DNA of 64,000 nt, from positions 33,431,351 to 33,495,350 of the forward strand of contig NC_077230.1 of the NCBI RefSeq assembly GCF_027887165.1. The letters are read 5' to 3'. Below, piece by piece: positions 1-13,900 of this stretch. A program made the position numbers and the translations under genes. Position 1 is the first letter of the stretch. The number at the start of each line of letters is the position of its first letter. The notes beneath the pieces are model-generated. The model was given only the letters and a program-made list of their open reading frames with translations. It searched no databases and was not told the origin of the DNA. Origin of the DNA: Monodelphis domestica. Lineage: Eukaryota > Chordata > Mammalia > Didelphimorphia > Didelphidae.

Positions 1-3000
1 CTTACCCAACAAGGGAAGGGAGAAGGGAAAACCAATGGGGGAGGAGGGAAGGAACACAAAAAAGTGAGGTAGGAAGAGGGGGGAGGAGGTGGGAACAAAA
101 AGGGAGGGACTAGAAAGGGAAATATATCAAGGGAGGAGACAAGGGGGACTGATTTAAAATAAATCACTGGACTAAAAGGTAGAGCTGAAGAAGAAAGGTT
201 AGAATTAGGGAAGGATATCAAAATGCCAGGGAGTCCACAAGTGACAGTCATAACTTTGAATGTGAATGGGATGAACTCACCCATAAAACGTAGATGAATA
301 GCAGAATGGATTAGAATCCAAACCCTACCATATGTTGTCTTCAAGAAACACACATGAGGCGGGTAGAAACCCACAAGGTCAGAATTAAAGGATGGAGTAA
401 GACCTTCTGGGCCTCAACTGACAGAAAGAAGGCAGGAGTTGCAATCATGATATCTGATAAAGCCAAAGCAAAAATAGACCTGATCAAAAGGGATAGGGGA
501 GGTAATTATATTTTGTTAAAAGGGACTTTAGATAATGAGGAAATATCACTAATCAACATGTATGCACCAAATAATATAGCACCCAAATTTCTAATGGAGA
601 AACTAGGAGAATTGAAGGAAGAAATAGACAGTAAAACCATATTAGTGGGAGACTTAAAACCAACCATTATCAAATTTAGATAAATCAAATCAAAAAATAA
701 ATAAGAAGTAAAAGAAGTGAATGAAATCCTAGAAAAATTAGAATTAATAGACATATGGAGAAAAATAAATAGGGATAAAAAGGGATACACCTTCTTCTCA
801 GCACCACATGGCACATTCACAAAGATTGACCATACATTAGGTCACAGAAACATAGCACACAAATGCAGAAAAGCAGAAATAATAAATGCAGCCTTTTCAG
901 ATCACAAGGCAATAAAAATAATGATCAGTAATGGTACATGGAAAACGAAATAAAAAACTAATTGGATAAACAATATGATACTCCAAAATCGTTTAGTTAG
1001 AGAAGAAATCATAGAAACAATAATTTCACCGAGGAAAATGACAATGGCGAGACATACTTTCAAACCTTTTGGGATGCAGCCAAAGCGGTAATCAGAGGTA
1101 AATTCATATCCCTGAGTGCATATATTAACAAACTAGGGAAAGCAGAGATCAATCAATTGGAAATGCAAATAAAAAAACTCGAAAGCAATCAAATTAAAAC
1201 CCCCAGCAGAAAACCGAACTAGAAATCCTAAAAATTAAGGGAGAAATTAATAAAATCGAGAGTGATAGAACTATTGATTTAATAAATAAGACAAGAAGCT
1301 GGTACTTTGAAAAAACCAAACAAAATAGACAAAGTACTGGTCAATCTAATTACAAAAAGGAAAGAAGAAAAGCAAATTAACAGCATCAAAGACGAAAAGG
1401 GGGACATCACCTCCAATGAAGAGGAAATTAAGGCAATCATTAAAAATTACTTTGCCCAATTATATGGCAATAAATACACCAATTTAGGTGATATGGATGA
1501 ATATTTACAAAAATACAAACTGCCTAGACTAACAGAAGACGAAATAGAATTCTTAAACAATCCCATATCAGAAAATGAAATCCAACAAGCCATCAAAGAA
1601 CTTCCTAAGAAAAAATCCCCAGAGCCTGATGGATTCACCAGTGAATTCTATCAAACATTCAGAGAATAGTTAACCCCAATACTATACAAACTATTTGACA
1701 TAATAAGCAAAGAGGGAGTTCTACCAAACTCCTTTTATGACACAAACATGGTACTGATTCCAAAACCAGGCAGGTCAAAAACAGAGAAAGAAAACTATAG
1801 ACCAATCTCCCTAATGAATATAGATGCAAAAATCTTAAATAGGATACTAGCAAAAAAACTCCAGCAAGTGATCAGAAGGGTCATCCACCATGATCAAGTA
1901 GGATTTATACCAGGGATTCAGGGCTGGTTCAATATTAGGAAAACCATCCACATAATTGACCACATCAACAAGCAAACCAGCAAGAACCACATGATTATCT
2001 CAATAGATGCAGAAAAAGCCTTTGATAAAATACAACACCCATTCTTTTAATAGGAATTTTAATAGGAACTAGAAAGCATAGGAATAGAAGTGTCATTCCT
2101 ATAAATAATAAACAGTATAAATCTAAAAGCATCAACTAATATCATCTGCAATGGGGATAAACTAAATCTATTCCCATTAAGATCAGGAGTGAAACAAGGA
2201 TGCCAATTATCACCTCTATTATTTGACATTGTATTAGAAACACTAGCAGTAGCAATTAGAGAAGAAAAAGAAATTGAAGGCATCAAAATAGGCAAGGAGG
2301 AGACCAAGTTATCGCTCTTTGCAGATGACATGATGGTCTACTTAAAGAATCCTAGAGATTCAACCAAAAAGCTAATTGAAATCATCAACAACTTTAGCAA
2401 AGTTGCAGGATACAAAATAAACCCACATAAGTCATCAGCATTTCTATATAATTCCAACACAGCTCAGCAGCAAGATCTAGAAAGAGAAATCCCATTCAAA
2501 ATCACCTTAGACAAAATAAAATACCTAGGAATCTATCTCCCGAGACAAACACAGGAACTATATGAACACAACTATAAAACACTCGCCACACAACTAAAAT
2601 TAGACTTGAGCAATTGGAAAAACATTGATTGCTCATGGGTTGGACGAGCTAACATAATAAAAATGACAATCCTACCCAAATTAATTTACTTATTTAGTGC
2701 CATACCCATTGAACTACCAAAAAACTTCTTTACTGATTTAGAAAAAAACATAAAAAAGTTGATTTGGAATAACAAAAGATCAAGGATATCCAGGGAAATA
2801 ATGAAAAAAAAAAGCACAAATGATGGGGGCCTTGCAGTCCCAGACCTTAAACTATATTACAAAGCAGCAGTCATCAAAACAATTTGGTACTTGCTAAGAG
2901 ACAGAAAGGAGGATCAGTGGAATAGACTGGGGGAAAGCGACCTCAGCAAGACAGTATACGATAAACCCAAAGATCCCAGCTTTTGGGACAAAAATCCACT

Positions 3001-4361
3001 ATTCGATAAAAACTGCTGGGAAAATTGGAAGACAGTGTGGGAGAGATTAGGAATTGATCAACACCTCACACCCTACACCAAGATAAATTCAAAATGGGTG
3101 AATGACTTAAACATAAAGAAGGAAATCATAAGTAAATTGGGTAAACACGGAATACTATATATGTCAGACCTTTGGGAGGGGAAAGACTTTAAGACCTAGC
3201 AAGACTTAGAGTCACAAAATGTAAAATAAATAATTTTGACTATATCAAATTACAAAGCTTTTGTACAAACAAAACCAATGTACCTAAAATCAGAAGGGAA
3301 ACAACAAATTGGGGAAAAATCTTAATAAAAACCTCTGACAAAGGTTTAATTCCTCAAATTTATAAAGAGCTAAATCTATTGTACAAAAATTCAAGCCATT
3401 CTCCAATTGATAAATGGGCAAGGGACTTGAACAGGCATTTCTCATTCAAAGAAATCAAAAGTATTAATAAGCACATGAAGAAGTGTTCTAAATCTCTTAT
3501 AATCAGAGAGATGCAAATCAAAACAACTCTGAGGTATCACCTCACACCTAGCAGATTGGCTAACATAACAGCAAAGGAAAGTAATGAATGCTGGAGGGGA
3601 TGTGGCAAAGTAGGGACATTAATTCATTGCTGGTGGGGTTGTGAACTGATCCAACCATTCTGGAGGGCAATTTGGAACTATGCCCAAAGGACAATAAAAG
3701 AATGTCTACCCTTTGATCCAGCCATAGCACTGCTGGGTTTGTACCCCAAAGAGATAATGGACAAAAAGACTTGTACAAAAATATTCATAGCTGTGCTCTT
3801 TGAGGTGGCCAAAAATTGGAAAACGAGAGGATGCCCTTCAATTGGAGAATGGCTGAACAAATTGTGGTATATGTTGGTGATGGAACACTATTGTGAAAAA
3901 AGGAATAATAAAGTGGAGGAATTCCATGGAGACTGGAACGACCTCCAGGAAGTGATGCAGAGCGAGAGGAGCAGAACCAGTAGAACATTGTACACAGAGA
4001 CTGTGGTATAATCGAACGTAATGGACTTCTCCATTAGTGGCGGTGTAATGTCCCTGAACAATCTGCAGGGATCTAGGAGAAAGAACACTATTCATAAGTA
4101 GAGGACAAAATGTGCGAGTAGAAACACCGAGGAAAAGCAACTGCCCAACTACAGAGGTTGAGGGGACATGACAGAGGAGAGACTCTAAACGAACACTCTA
4201 ATGCAAATCCTAACAACATGGAAATAGGTTTGAATCAAGAACACATGTGATACCCAGTGGAATCACGCGTCAGGTATGGGGGGGAGGAAAAGAAAATGAT
4301 CTTTGTCTTTAATGAATAATTGCTTGGAAATGATTAAATAAAATATTATTTAAAAAAAAAA
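1..4361 (+). mobile_element. L1 LINE, ORF2 and 3' end, entering from left edge
   Basis: This is a sense-strand L1 whose 5' part lies outside the window. Bases 1-220 are the purine-rich spacer between ORF1 and ORF2. ORF2 starts at about 223 (ATG of the MPGSPQ-like start). The endonuclease domain covers about 223-950, with ITLNVNGMNSP-like and SLINMYAPN blocks. The reverse transcriptase covers about 1550-2350 and shows AFDKIQHPF near 2020 and the catalytic FADD at 2318-2329. The cysteine-rich C-terminal part follows to 4011, with CWRGCGKVGTLIHCWW near 3590. The element ends in a short 3'UTR and an A-run at 4351-4361. ORF2 is broken: open pieces occur at 354-683, 717-953, 1307-1669, 1748-2050, 2189-3199 and 3379-4011, in more than one frame, so it is inactive. 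It is close in sequence to the L1 at 31521-38019, which suggests the same or a sister subfamily. Confidence 0.95.
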
Positions 4362-4915
4362 GAGGCAGGGACAGGAGTGACTTCATGTGATGTTGTCAAA
4401 TAGTTTAGTATCCACTTCCAAAACACTATTCTTATGACTTTGGAATGAAGTTGATCATGATTGTTAAAGACGATGTCAGCATTTTGTAAGCTCTGGTGAT
4501 CTTACAAAGTCATTGGCTGATGGAGCATTATGCTCTAAACAACTTAGCTAACTTTGGAAGTCTGCTCCTATGGCATTGAATTTTTTCATCCCTCAAAGAC
4601 CACTTAACAAGTAGTAGATATTTTTCAGTCTGTATCTCTTTAAGCTGAGAAGTTGTTATGGAACCCTAAGGTATTTTCTTTATGTCTAATGTGCATGAGT
4701 GCAGTCATCTTTTTTCTCTATAGAGGCTAATGTAGCTTACTTAAATTTAAGTTTGATGTTTTGAAATACAAGTATCAGGTGAAATTATTGAACTGGGCAG
4801 CATAATTTTACACATTTTAAGTATATCAGGAAATTGGGCAGCATTTGCATTTTCCAATATATTTTTTTTAAAGACTGCTATATCTTCTTCATTGAAGTTT
4901 TCATTCAACAGGGGT
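4362..4915. other. unassigned DNA between L1 and ERV
   Basis: I see no gene or recognisable repeat here. It is AT-rich and appears to be the original left flank of the ERV that starts at about 4917. Confidence 0.5.
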
Positions 4916-4916
4916 T

Positions 4917-5347
4917 TACTAAGAATTACAATTCTCTGGAGATGGTATAGTAATTTATAGTTATTTATTAGATAATGAAAGCAGGCCAGAGAGAGAAAAG
5001 GCACATAATCGCATGGCCAGTAGCCTAGCTAATCTGAGTTTCACCTCATGTCTCTGTTTGCTAGCTGAGAGAGAGAGTGAGTCACTTTCTCTATCCCTAA
5101 ATTATAATCCTAGAGACATTATTTTTCTTGGGTCTCTCTGGTTAGACAGACAATTTCAGTCTGGCTCAGAGGCCAGTCTTCTGAAGGATGCCAAGAGTCA
5201 CGAGGGCCCAGATTTAAGCATCTTCCAGAATAGCAAGGAGCCTCAAGGGCTCTGATACCCTCCCATAATATGCATGCATGCCCAATCAAAGGATTGGGGT
5301 GAGACAAATGGATTTTCAAGATTTTCCTTTTAGAAAGGAAGGAGGCA
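4917..5347 (-). repeat. 3' LTR of the 4.9-17.2 kb ERV
   Basis: It aligns with 16672-17186 through several shared blocks: AAAAGGCACATAAT, the GA-rich tract, TCTGGCTCAG-like, CAAATGGATTTTCAA and CCTTTTAGAAAGGAA. On the minus strand an AATAAA lies near 4965-4975, close to the LTR 3' end, which fits a retroviral polyadenylation signal. Its GA tract is only a few units long, in contrast to the 5' LTR. Confidence 0.75.
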
Positions 5348-5495
5348 ATCCCTCCTCTGATTCTTTGAGAAGAGTATTAGTTTCCCCAATGAATCATGCC
5401 ATATATTATATCTATACATTTCATTTTTGTCTCACGAGGGTGCATAAGGATCCAAGGATATTATATATTTCATGGAGTGCATAACTACATTTCTT

Positions 5496-5707
5496 TTTTT
5501 TTTTTAAACCCTTACCTTCCATCTTGGAGTCAATACTGTGTATTGGCTCCAAGGCAGAAGAGAGGTAAGGGCTAGGCAATGGGGGTCAAGTGACTTGCCC
5601 AGGGTCACACAGCTGGGAAGTGTCTGAGGCCAGATTTGAACCCAGGACCTCCCATCTCTGGGCCTGGCTTTCAATCCACTGAGCTACTCAGCTGCCCCCC
5701 ATTTGGG
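5496..5707 (-). mobile_element. CORE-SINE (MIR/Mar1-like), tRNA-derived
   Basis: This is a minus-strand copy of the young SINE family seen throughout the window. It has the core GTGACCCTGGGCAAGTCACT (as its complement), a tRNA-like head at the right end (GGCAGCTGAGTAGCTCAGTG-like) and a T-run (its A-tail) at the left. It is flanked by CATTTCTT at 5488-5495 and 5708-5715, a target-site duplication. It lies inside the ERV just beyond the 3' LTR. Confidence 0.88.
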
Positions 5708-5715
5708 CATTTCTT

Positions 5716-7130
5716 ATCATTATAAATGATTGGAGGTATTCCTCTTTTTTTTTTTTTTGGCACAAGAGTCTCTCAATCAAGATAAAGTAATTGCATGTTG
5801 AAAGGATAGAAATTGGTGGAGGCTCCCCTGCCCCCCCAGTTCAGTTCATTGTATCAAAAGGCTTACTCAAAGTCTCATTATGTAGTGTTTGATTTCTGGG
5901 ACATCCTCTATTGCTGACATATTTTTATTTCATCTAGAATCATGATGGTCCTCACAGCATCTTCTCCAGGAGATCTGATTTCTTGATTGAAGTTATTGAT
6001 GATATCATTCAATTAAATTGCTTTAAAAGATGGTCTATGGACCTTTAGGACAACTTCACAATTCCCCCTCATGAAGATGAGATATTGCCCACAATATAAT
6101 CATATGTTGTATGTTATGTATATATCTATATGTATATATCTATATATATAATATATACACATATTATATAACCTGATGAAAACACAAAATAATGTTCCAA
6201 CATGGTAAATATTCTTTTACAACAACAATAAATTTGGTAAAGGATCTATGGCTAGGTTACTAATTTAAGAATGTTATTATATGTCACCCAAAAAAATCAC
6301 TTTTCCCAAAAATACTAGGAAAATTTTAATAAAAATTACACTGAATCCTTGATACATATTTAAGGTCTAGTGAAGGTAGTTTATAGCCTACAAGCATGTA
6401 GATCAGGAGCAACAATATTGCATTTACTCGCCATCTCCATGATTACAGAAAGTTGCCATGCCAAAGAAAAAAAGGACAAATGTCTGAAAAAAAGGGGAAT
6501 GTGAACCCCAGTCCAATTTTTATTCTATTAAAGAGTCATAGGGATAGCAGGTTGGAGTCAGAGGCAAATGATATTCTCATGTCTAGAAAGCTCATGCCTT
6601 ACATGCTAAGTCAGAAGAAGCCTACCTCAGAACTTTTGCTGAACAATTGCTCTTCCAACTCTTCCCCAAGACAGCACCCTCACTTTGGCACTGATATTTA
6701 TAACTCCTGCAGAGGTTGTTGACATGCATGATCATCACATTATCAGCCTGCTCTTTCTAGCTTGTTAGTAGTCCCTTTGTGGTTTTCCTGGAATCAGACT
6801 CAAACATCAGTTATAGTTCCATGAGACTTAACAACCAAGGGCAGGTTTAAATAGTCTAAGCTTTAAGGTATGCAATGTTGTCAGGGAAGTTAGATGTTAT
6901 AAACTGATTCTTCATAAACACATATCAAGTATAATAATTCCATAAACTGAAGTTTAAAAAACCACACAAATAAAAATAGCATTTCTCAAACCCATTAAAC
7001 AATGTAATGGTTAAATATATATACATATATTTTTATATATATATATATATCCTGAATGATTACTCAAAAGTAAACCTATTATATCTTTAACATGGTAATG
7101 ATTCTCAGTATGAATATACATAAGTTTTTT
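5716..7130. other. ERV 3' region without recognisable coding
   Basis: This AT-rich stretch lies between the envelope remnant and the 3' LTR. It holds short TA-rich tracts at about 6110-6170 and 7015-7050. I see no gene. Confidence 0.4.
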
Positions 7131-8500
7131 TTTTTAATTGGTAAAAATTTGGCATAGACTTTAATGCAACAACTAAGGCAAAGTCTGAAAAGGACAAAAA
7201 TTCCTAGGATTTAAAAGGCCCATTTGGCTGCAGTTGCTAACAAATCTGTAGGCATGAGAGGCTCCACCAGGTACCATCAGAAGTCACAAGGTCTCTAATG
7301 TGATTTTCTGTGTCATTCAAAATTCTTTGAAGCTCATGGACATGTTTAACAATGTCACATGACATATCTATGTAGGAATAACGAGTTTGATTATAAATGT
7401 AGTATATTGATTAATAAGAGCACAGGCACCCCTAGAAGCCACTGTAAGCATATCAAGGGCCAACCAATGTTGTATGACTGTCATTGCCAAGAAATCAATC
7501 TTCTAGACATAGTTTGAGTTCAGGAGATAGCTTCAACTGTATTCTGAGCCAATACTCTACCTCAGCAGAAATATTCTTAATAGAATCTATTACTGCCAAT
7601 ATGCCAAAAGTTATAGCAGGCCTGAAAAATCTCTGTGCTGCAGAGGAAGTAGCTACTGAATCAGGTCTAGATCTCCTGCTCTGTGAAAGTCATCAAGTGC
7701 CCAAATTCCTAGTCAAAAACTTTTCTATTCAGCCAATAAAGTGATTGTGCACTGACACTTGTAGAAGGGAAGAGTAAGGTAAAGAGTTACATAGAATTAC
7801 TCTGGGGATACCAAACCTCACAGGAAATCTGTCTCCAACTGTGATGAGGCAGTAGCAGTTGCAAAATATATGTATTTATGTGACCTATTCTTTATGCTAT
7901 TGAGTTTTGTCTTTGCACAGATAAATGTTGTGGTAGGAGATAAAATTGCACTCCACATGCACTTCATATTGTCACCTGTATGTCTGCTACTCAGGGGTCC
8001 CTCATCTCTTTTAATACACAAGTCAAAGGTGGATAAATTGTTAGTCAGTGGGAGTGGACCTCCCATCTGAAAAATCAACCAAGATTTGAAAATCTGTAAA
8101 TCCCTCAAAGACCAATGATAGTTGTTGTGTATAACTATTCATATGACATACAACAAAAGCAAAAGAGGCAAAAAGAGGTTTGGAAATATATGACCCTCAT
8201 GAAGTACAGGCTGTGGCAAAGTCACATTGACATGGACTGGAATTATTGCCTATGATAAAACAGAACTCCATTGGTGCTGGTGACATCCATAAGGTCCAAT
8301 GCCTTGATATAGAGTATGTCCTATTTGACTTTGGACCTTATCATTACCTTAAATGTGGACAACAGAAGAGTGCCAAATGAGGGTAGCATTTTTTAAACAG
8401 AGTAAACCAAATTAGGTTTACCTATAAGATTGCTAATCACAAAAAGATAAGAAAATAAAAGTAAAACTAAATTCAAAGATGAATAGAAAATAATAATAGG
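7130..8500 (-). pseudogene. ERV envelope remnant
   Basis: Minus-strand translations show fragments of a retroviral envelope. A surface-subunit-like block lies around 7820-8110. A transmembrane-subunit region around 7200-7740 carries a recognisable immunosuppressive/CX6CC-like neighbourhood followed by NQTRYSYIDM. It lies directly downstream of the integrase remnant, as expected for env. It is a broken fossil. Confidence 0.6.
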
Positions 8501-8529
8501 CAATAATGTATAATGAAACTTAAAGGATA

Positions 8530-10930
8530 CCGTTAATCAGTATCAATAGACAGTGCCCATTTTACATGAGAGCAATGATTCCAAGTATCTTTTTCTCCAA
8601 TTTTGATGGCAGTCAGAGAAGTTAGCAGCACTTGGAAGGGGCCTTCCCAATCAGGCTGAATCCATCCAGTTTGATGAACATTCTTTATATATCCCTTGTC
8701 TCCTGAGTATAGATCCTTGAGTGATATGTCCAAAGGTCCTGCCTGTACTTCTACCCCAGAGCTGTGAAGTTCACGTAACCTGATCTGTAATTCCTGTGTA
8801 GAAGCAAAAAAATTCTTCTTCTCCCCCCAGTAATGATATGTATTCAGGGGAAGAGTTTTGGCTTGTATGGGGGATGTCCCATTTCAAATGGTAAGACATA
8901 TAGATCTCTCCCTAGGTCTGTTGTATAGTTATAGGAGGCCACCTCAGATGGTTCTTAGTGCATAGTTTGCCATCATGTTTTTAAGATCTATATTAAATGT
9001 ATGCATTTAACTTAGCCTGAGCTGCGGTGATGATAGGGTGAATGGAACACTGGAGTCATTCTCAAAATGAATAAACCTGTGATAAAACAGAAATCAGTAA
9101 AATGAGTTCCTCTAAGTGAAACAATTTCTGAGGTAGGCCAAATTAGGGAACAATCTCCCTCAATAGCCTTTTGGTAACATAAGCTACTGTGGCACAAGTA
9201 CCAGGGAAGGATTCTATCCCTTTAATGAGTTGGTCCACTATAACAAGGTATATAATGTCCAGCTTTAGGTATACTGACGAAATCAATTTGCAAATGTTCA
9301 AAAGGTGTTTAAGTCAGAGCATGACCACCAAAAGCCTTGACATAGAATGCATGTTGATTATATGCCTGGCTGGTAGTTCAAGAGTCACATATTTAGGAGA
9401 CTATATTAGTAATGCTCAAAATTGCTAATACTTGGGGCTACCTAAACTCTTATAATGGAGTCACAATCCCCAGAGTACACAATCTCCTGAATAACAAAGT
9501 GGCCATTCCTCTGGACAGATATGCAGGATACACAAACCCCATTAATATGCCTTGCTTTATAACTGGGATTCCACTTCTCCACTTCTTCATTATGAGAGAA
9601 AAATTTGATTGATTATTGGATTCCAAATTAAATTTAACTCAGATCCTTCTAAGGCTGCAAGCTAAGCTACAGTGTCTACCAGATGATTTCCCCTAGAGAC
9701 AGAACTAGTTGTTCATTTATGGGCAAAACAATGAACAATAGTCAAAGCTGTGTGAGTAGCTGAAGAGCATAGAGGTGTTTCTTAATGAGCTTTTCGTTTG
9801 CAATTATTTTACCAGCAGAAGTGAGAAAACCTCTCTGCATCCAGGACATCCTAACAGAATGACAGACCTTCAAAGCATTCCTGGAGTCCATGTAAATTGT
9901 GCCTTTCTTTCCTTTACCTATCTCACATTTCATTTTCAGGGCAAGCAGTTCTGATGCCCAGATAGTATCATGGTCCGTTACAACTGCAGCAGCATTGTGG
10001 CATGTTCCATTCTTCATAAAAGATGTAGTAGACCCAGTGTAGAAGGCTAAGTCAGGGTTTACTAAAGGTGTTTGATATACAGCCATTATAATGATTCCTT
10101 CAGAGACTGGAAAATCAGGAAGCAGAGTTGTAGAATTAATAATTGTACAGCATTTAAGGATTATATTTTCATTCCCTAACAAAGTTATTTTATATCTAGC
10201 AACACTTTCATCTGAAAATGCCTGTGTTCTATGTCAAAGCATTAATGCCTTGACCTCATGGGTAGAAAGAACAGTTAAATGAGAACCCAGATTTATGTCT
10301 GAGGCCTTTTCCCAAGCGGCTTTGTGGCAGCAACAGTCCAAAGGCAGGCAATGCTCCAGCCACCACTGTATCCAGTTGTAAAGAATAGTAAGCTAATGGT
10401 CACTGTGTGGGTCCCAAGGCTCAAGTCAAGACCCCAGAAGCTATCACCCTCTGTTCATGAAAATACCAAGTAAATGGCTGTGTGTAATATGGAATTTCTA
10501 GAGAAGGAGCATACAGAATACCTTGTTATAATTGTGAGAACTGGCAGGTGTTGGGAATTTAACTGAAGTAGTTGAGGGACTGAATTTTTAGTCAGAGCTA
10601 TCAGGTGCTTAGAAAGTTCCCAATAATGAAGAAATCCATTGTCTATAGAACCCTGTTGCACCCAATATTGCTCTTAGATGCCTCTTACAAGAGAGAGTAG
10701 AAAGTTGATGAATAGCTGCAATGCACCTGAGATAAATGGAGCAGGTTCCAGGATCTAAAATAAAGCCAAAATATTTCACTTTTGGAATGCATCACTCAAT
10801 CTTTGACTTAGAAATCTTGTGGCCTATTAACTGGAACTCTATGAGGAGATGCCTATTGTCTTCCTGGCATGTTTCTGCATCTGCCACTAAAAGCAAATCG
10901 TGAACATATTGAACTAAAGTAGAACCCTTT
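8530..10930 (-). pseudogene. ERV pol remnant: RT second half, RNase H, integrase
   Basis: On the minus strand, about 10690-10930 encodes the second half of a reverse transcriptase, with the core catalytic neighbourhood and LGFILDPG-like block. The interval 9742-10182 is an RNase H domain (PDLAFYTGS, ASELLALK, YMDSRNALKVCHS, RGFLTSAGK). The interval 8530-9600 is an integrase, with DQLIKGIESFPGTCAT, RGTHFTDF and a C-terminal WEGPFQVLLTSLTAIKI block ending at 8533. The order and motifs are those of gammaretrovirus-like pol. It is a broken fossil. Confidence 0.85.
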
Positions 10931-13900
10931 CCCCCCCATTTCTCTTAGTACTAACCTCTTTTTTACCTCTAATCTTATATATATATATATATATATACAT
11001 ATATATGTACATATTTATTTATGCATACATATATCTATATACATATTTACATCATGGCATTTCATTCTACATAGTTTGTCACTGTTACCTCATGTGACAT
11101 GCTCCCTGTCAATCATTTTGCAGCAAGGAGTCTTTGCTTACTATAGGTGATAATAACAATTTTTAAAAGTTACCAATATCCTCTTTTCTTGTAGGGATAC
11201 ATGTCATTTTAACTTTTTGGGTCCCTTAAAAATTTTGTTTGTTTGTTTGTTTTTTCCCCTTTTTTAATTACCTTTTGATGATTCTCTTGAGTTCTGTGTT
11301 TGGGCATCACATTTTCTGTTTAAGTCTGGTCTTTTTTTATACAAATGCTTGGAAGTCTTCTATTTCATTAAATGACCATATTTTTCCCTGTAAGAATATA
11401 GTCAGTTTTGCTGGGTAGTTGATTCTAGGTTGTAGACCTAGTTACCTTGCTTTCCAGAATATTATATTCCATGCCTTTTGGTCCTTCAGTGTAGATGCAG
11501 CCAGATCTTGTGTTATCCTCACTGTAGTTCCATTGTATCTGAATGACTTCTTAGCAGCTTGTAATATTTTTTTCTATGTCTGGTGGTTCTTAAATTTTGC
11601 TATAATATTCCTGGATGTTGTCAGTTGGGCATGTGTCAGGAGGTGGTCTGTAGATTCTTTCAGTCTCCACTTTTTCCTCTTGCTCTAGAATTTTAGGGTA
11701 GTTTTCTTGGATAATTTCCTTTAGTATGATGTCCAGGTTTTTTCTTTTTTCATGGTCTTCTGGTAAACCAATGATTCTTAAGTTGTCTCTCCTGGACCTG
11801 TTTTTTAAGTCTTCTGTTTTGTGGATGAGGTGTTTCATATTTTTCTCAATTTTTCCATTATTTGGATTTTGTTTATAGTTTCCTGCTGCCTTGTAAAGTC
11901 GTTTGATTGTAGTTGTTGTATTCTAGTTTTTAAAGACTGAATTCCATCCCTGGCTTTTTGGTCATCCTTCTCCTTCTGGTCTGATTTTCTTTGGAGGTCA
12001 TCTTTCATCTCCTTTGCCTCATTTTCAAGCTGGTTAATTTTGGCTTTCAAGACACTATTTTCTCATTTTAGTTCCAGTGCCTCTGTTTGCAGATGCCTTA
12101 TCTTGCTTTTTAAAGTTATTTTCCCAGTTGTCTTCAGCCTCTCAATTGTTTTTTGAATTGTATTTTGAGTTCTTCCAAAGCCTGTGTCCAATTCACTGGA
12201 ATTTCTGTGTTTTTTTCTTGGTGTTCCTTCATCTTCCTCTGTTTCATTTTCTCTTTGTTTATCACCTGGTTAGAAGCTGTCAATTGTAATTTCTTTTTTC
12301 TTTTTTCTGTTGTTTGCTCATATTTGCCCCTTCTTTCACCCCTATAGTCTCCTGTAGTCTGTGAGATTTAAAATGGTTGAGGTCTTAAACTGTAGTGAGT
12401 TAAAATGGTGGAAGATATAAATTGTGATAGATATAAGAGAGGGTGAGTAAATTTGACTGCAGAAATATGTTTCACTACAGTGTCTTGGTTTTTAAATCAA
12501 ATATAAGGTGGTCGCCAGGGAAAATATTCCCAATTATTCAAATACCCAAGTCAATTGGGTTTTATAGAGATTTTAATTAACAATACAATGAGTAATCAAA
12601 GAAAGAGAGAGAGAGTAAGAAAGGAATAAATATGAAGGGCCTCAAGCCAATATGGCCTAGACCTGAACCTTAAGAGAGAAATCAGTCAGTTTTTTAACAC
12701 TCACCACAAGGTCTGACTAAACAAGGATTTTAGTGACACCAGGCCAGCTCCATCTCAGCTGACTTCACCAGAGAGCCTTCCAGCCAGAGACTATTCCAAA
12801 GGGCCTTTCTCCAGAGCCTCTCTCAAGAGATTCTTTCTAAGCAATCCTCATCAGAGATCCTCCAAAAGGATTTCTCCAAAAGGATATCTATCTCCAAGAG
12901 ATTCTGCTTTTTCTTATATAGGGGTTTTTCTCTCATGTCACCTCCCCTAAGTCCCTACATCTACCAATCACTGTAGACGCTTTCCAAAGGACTGCCCATC
13001 TGAATTCCTGCTAAATCGACAAATCTCCTCAGTTAGTCCAAAACAGAAAAATGCGGCTGTGTCAACCAAGATCCTCAGTAAGTCTGAATGAGAGAAAACA
13101 CAGCTGAGTCAACTAATCTCATCAAGAGAAAATTTGCCCGACCCTTTTAGGTACCTAGCATCTCATTGTATCAATTCTAAAAACAGGCCTGGCTCAAAGA
13201 ACTCCTTGCTCCACCATAAGCATGGATCCAAGTACTTTCTTTGTTTAGCAATGAGTTTTCTCCCCTAAAGCAGTCTTAAGTATGGGTGGAGTAGAGGTCC
13301 TCCCATAGCAAGGAGTTTTCTCCCCTAAAGCAGTTTTAAGTTCGGGTGGCGTAGAGGTCCTCCCATTTCTGATCCTGGTGAGTTCTCACATCAAAATGGG
13401 AAATGTTTCTCAGTAGGGAATTTGTTCCAATTAAGAATTTCCTGATGGGGAAATTTTTTAACATTCACAAGTCTGAGAGATTTCAAGATTTACAAGTCTT
13501 GCTCCTCTCAGTATGTGCTGGATCTGTGGGTTTGGGCTATTCTGTCCTGAAGGGGCTTCTTCTCTGCTCTGTAATTGGTCAGGGTGAGTCCTGATGCCAG
13601 AGCTTCCCCAGCTCTCAGAAGAAGCTGAAAAGGAGCTGGGCTTCTCACCTTGGAGTTTAGTCAGCAGGTTCTCAGTGAAGTCAGTGGGGGAGGGGTGTTG
13701 GAGCTTGAGCTTCCCTGTCTTCTGAAGGCTTCTTATCTGCCTTATTGATAAGATCAAGACAGGATGGTGTTGATCTTGCAGAGCTGGATGTGCCCTGAGG
13801 CCAAAACCTTGGGAAGGGGTGGGGTGCAATATGGAGTGTCTGGGATTGGTCTGCCTTCTCTGAGCTCCTCCTCCAGCTGCCTCTCCACAGTCAAAACTCT

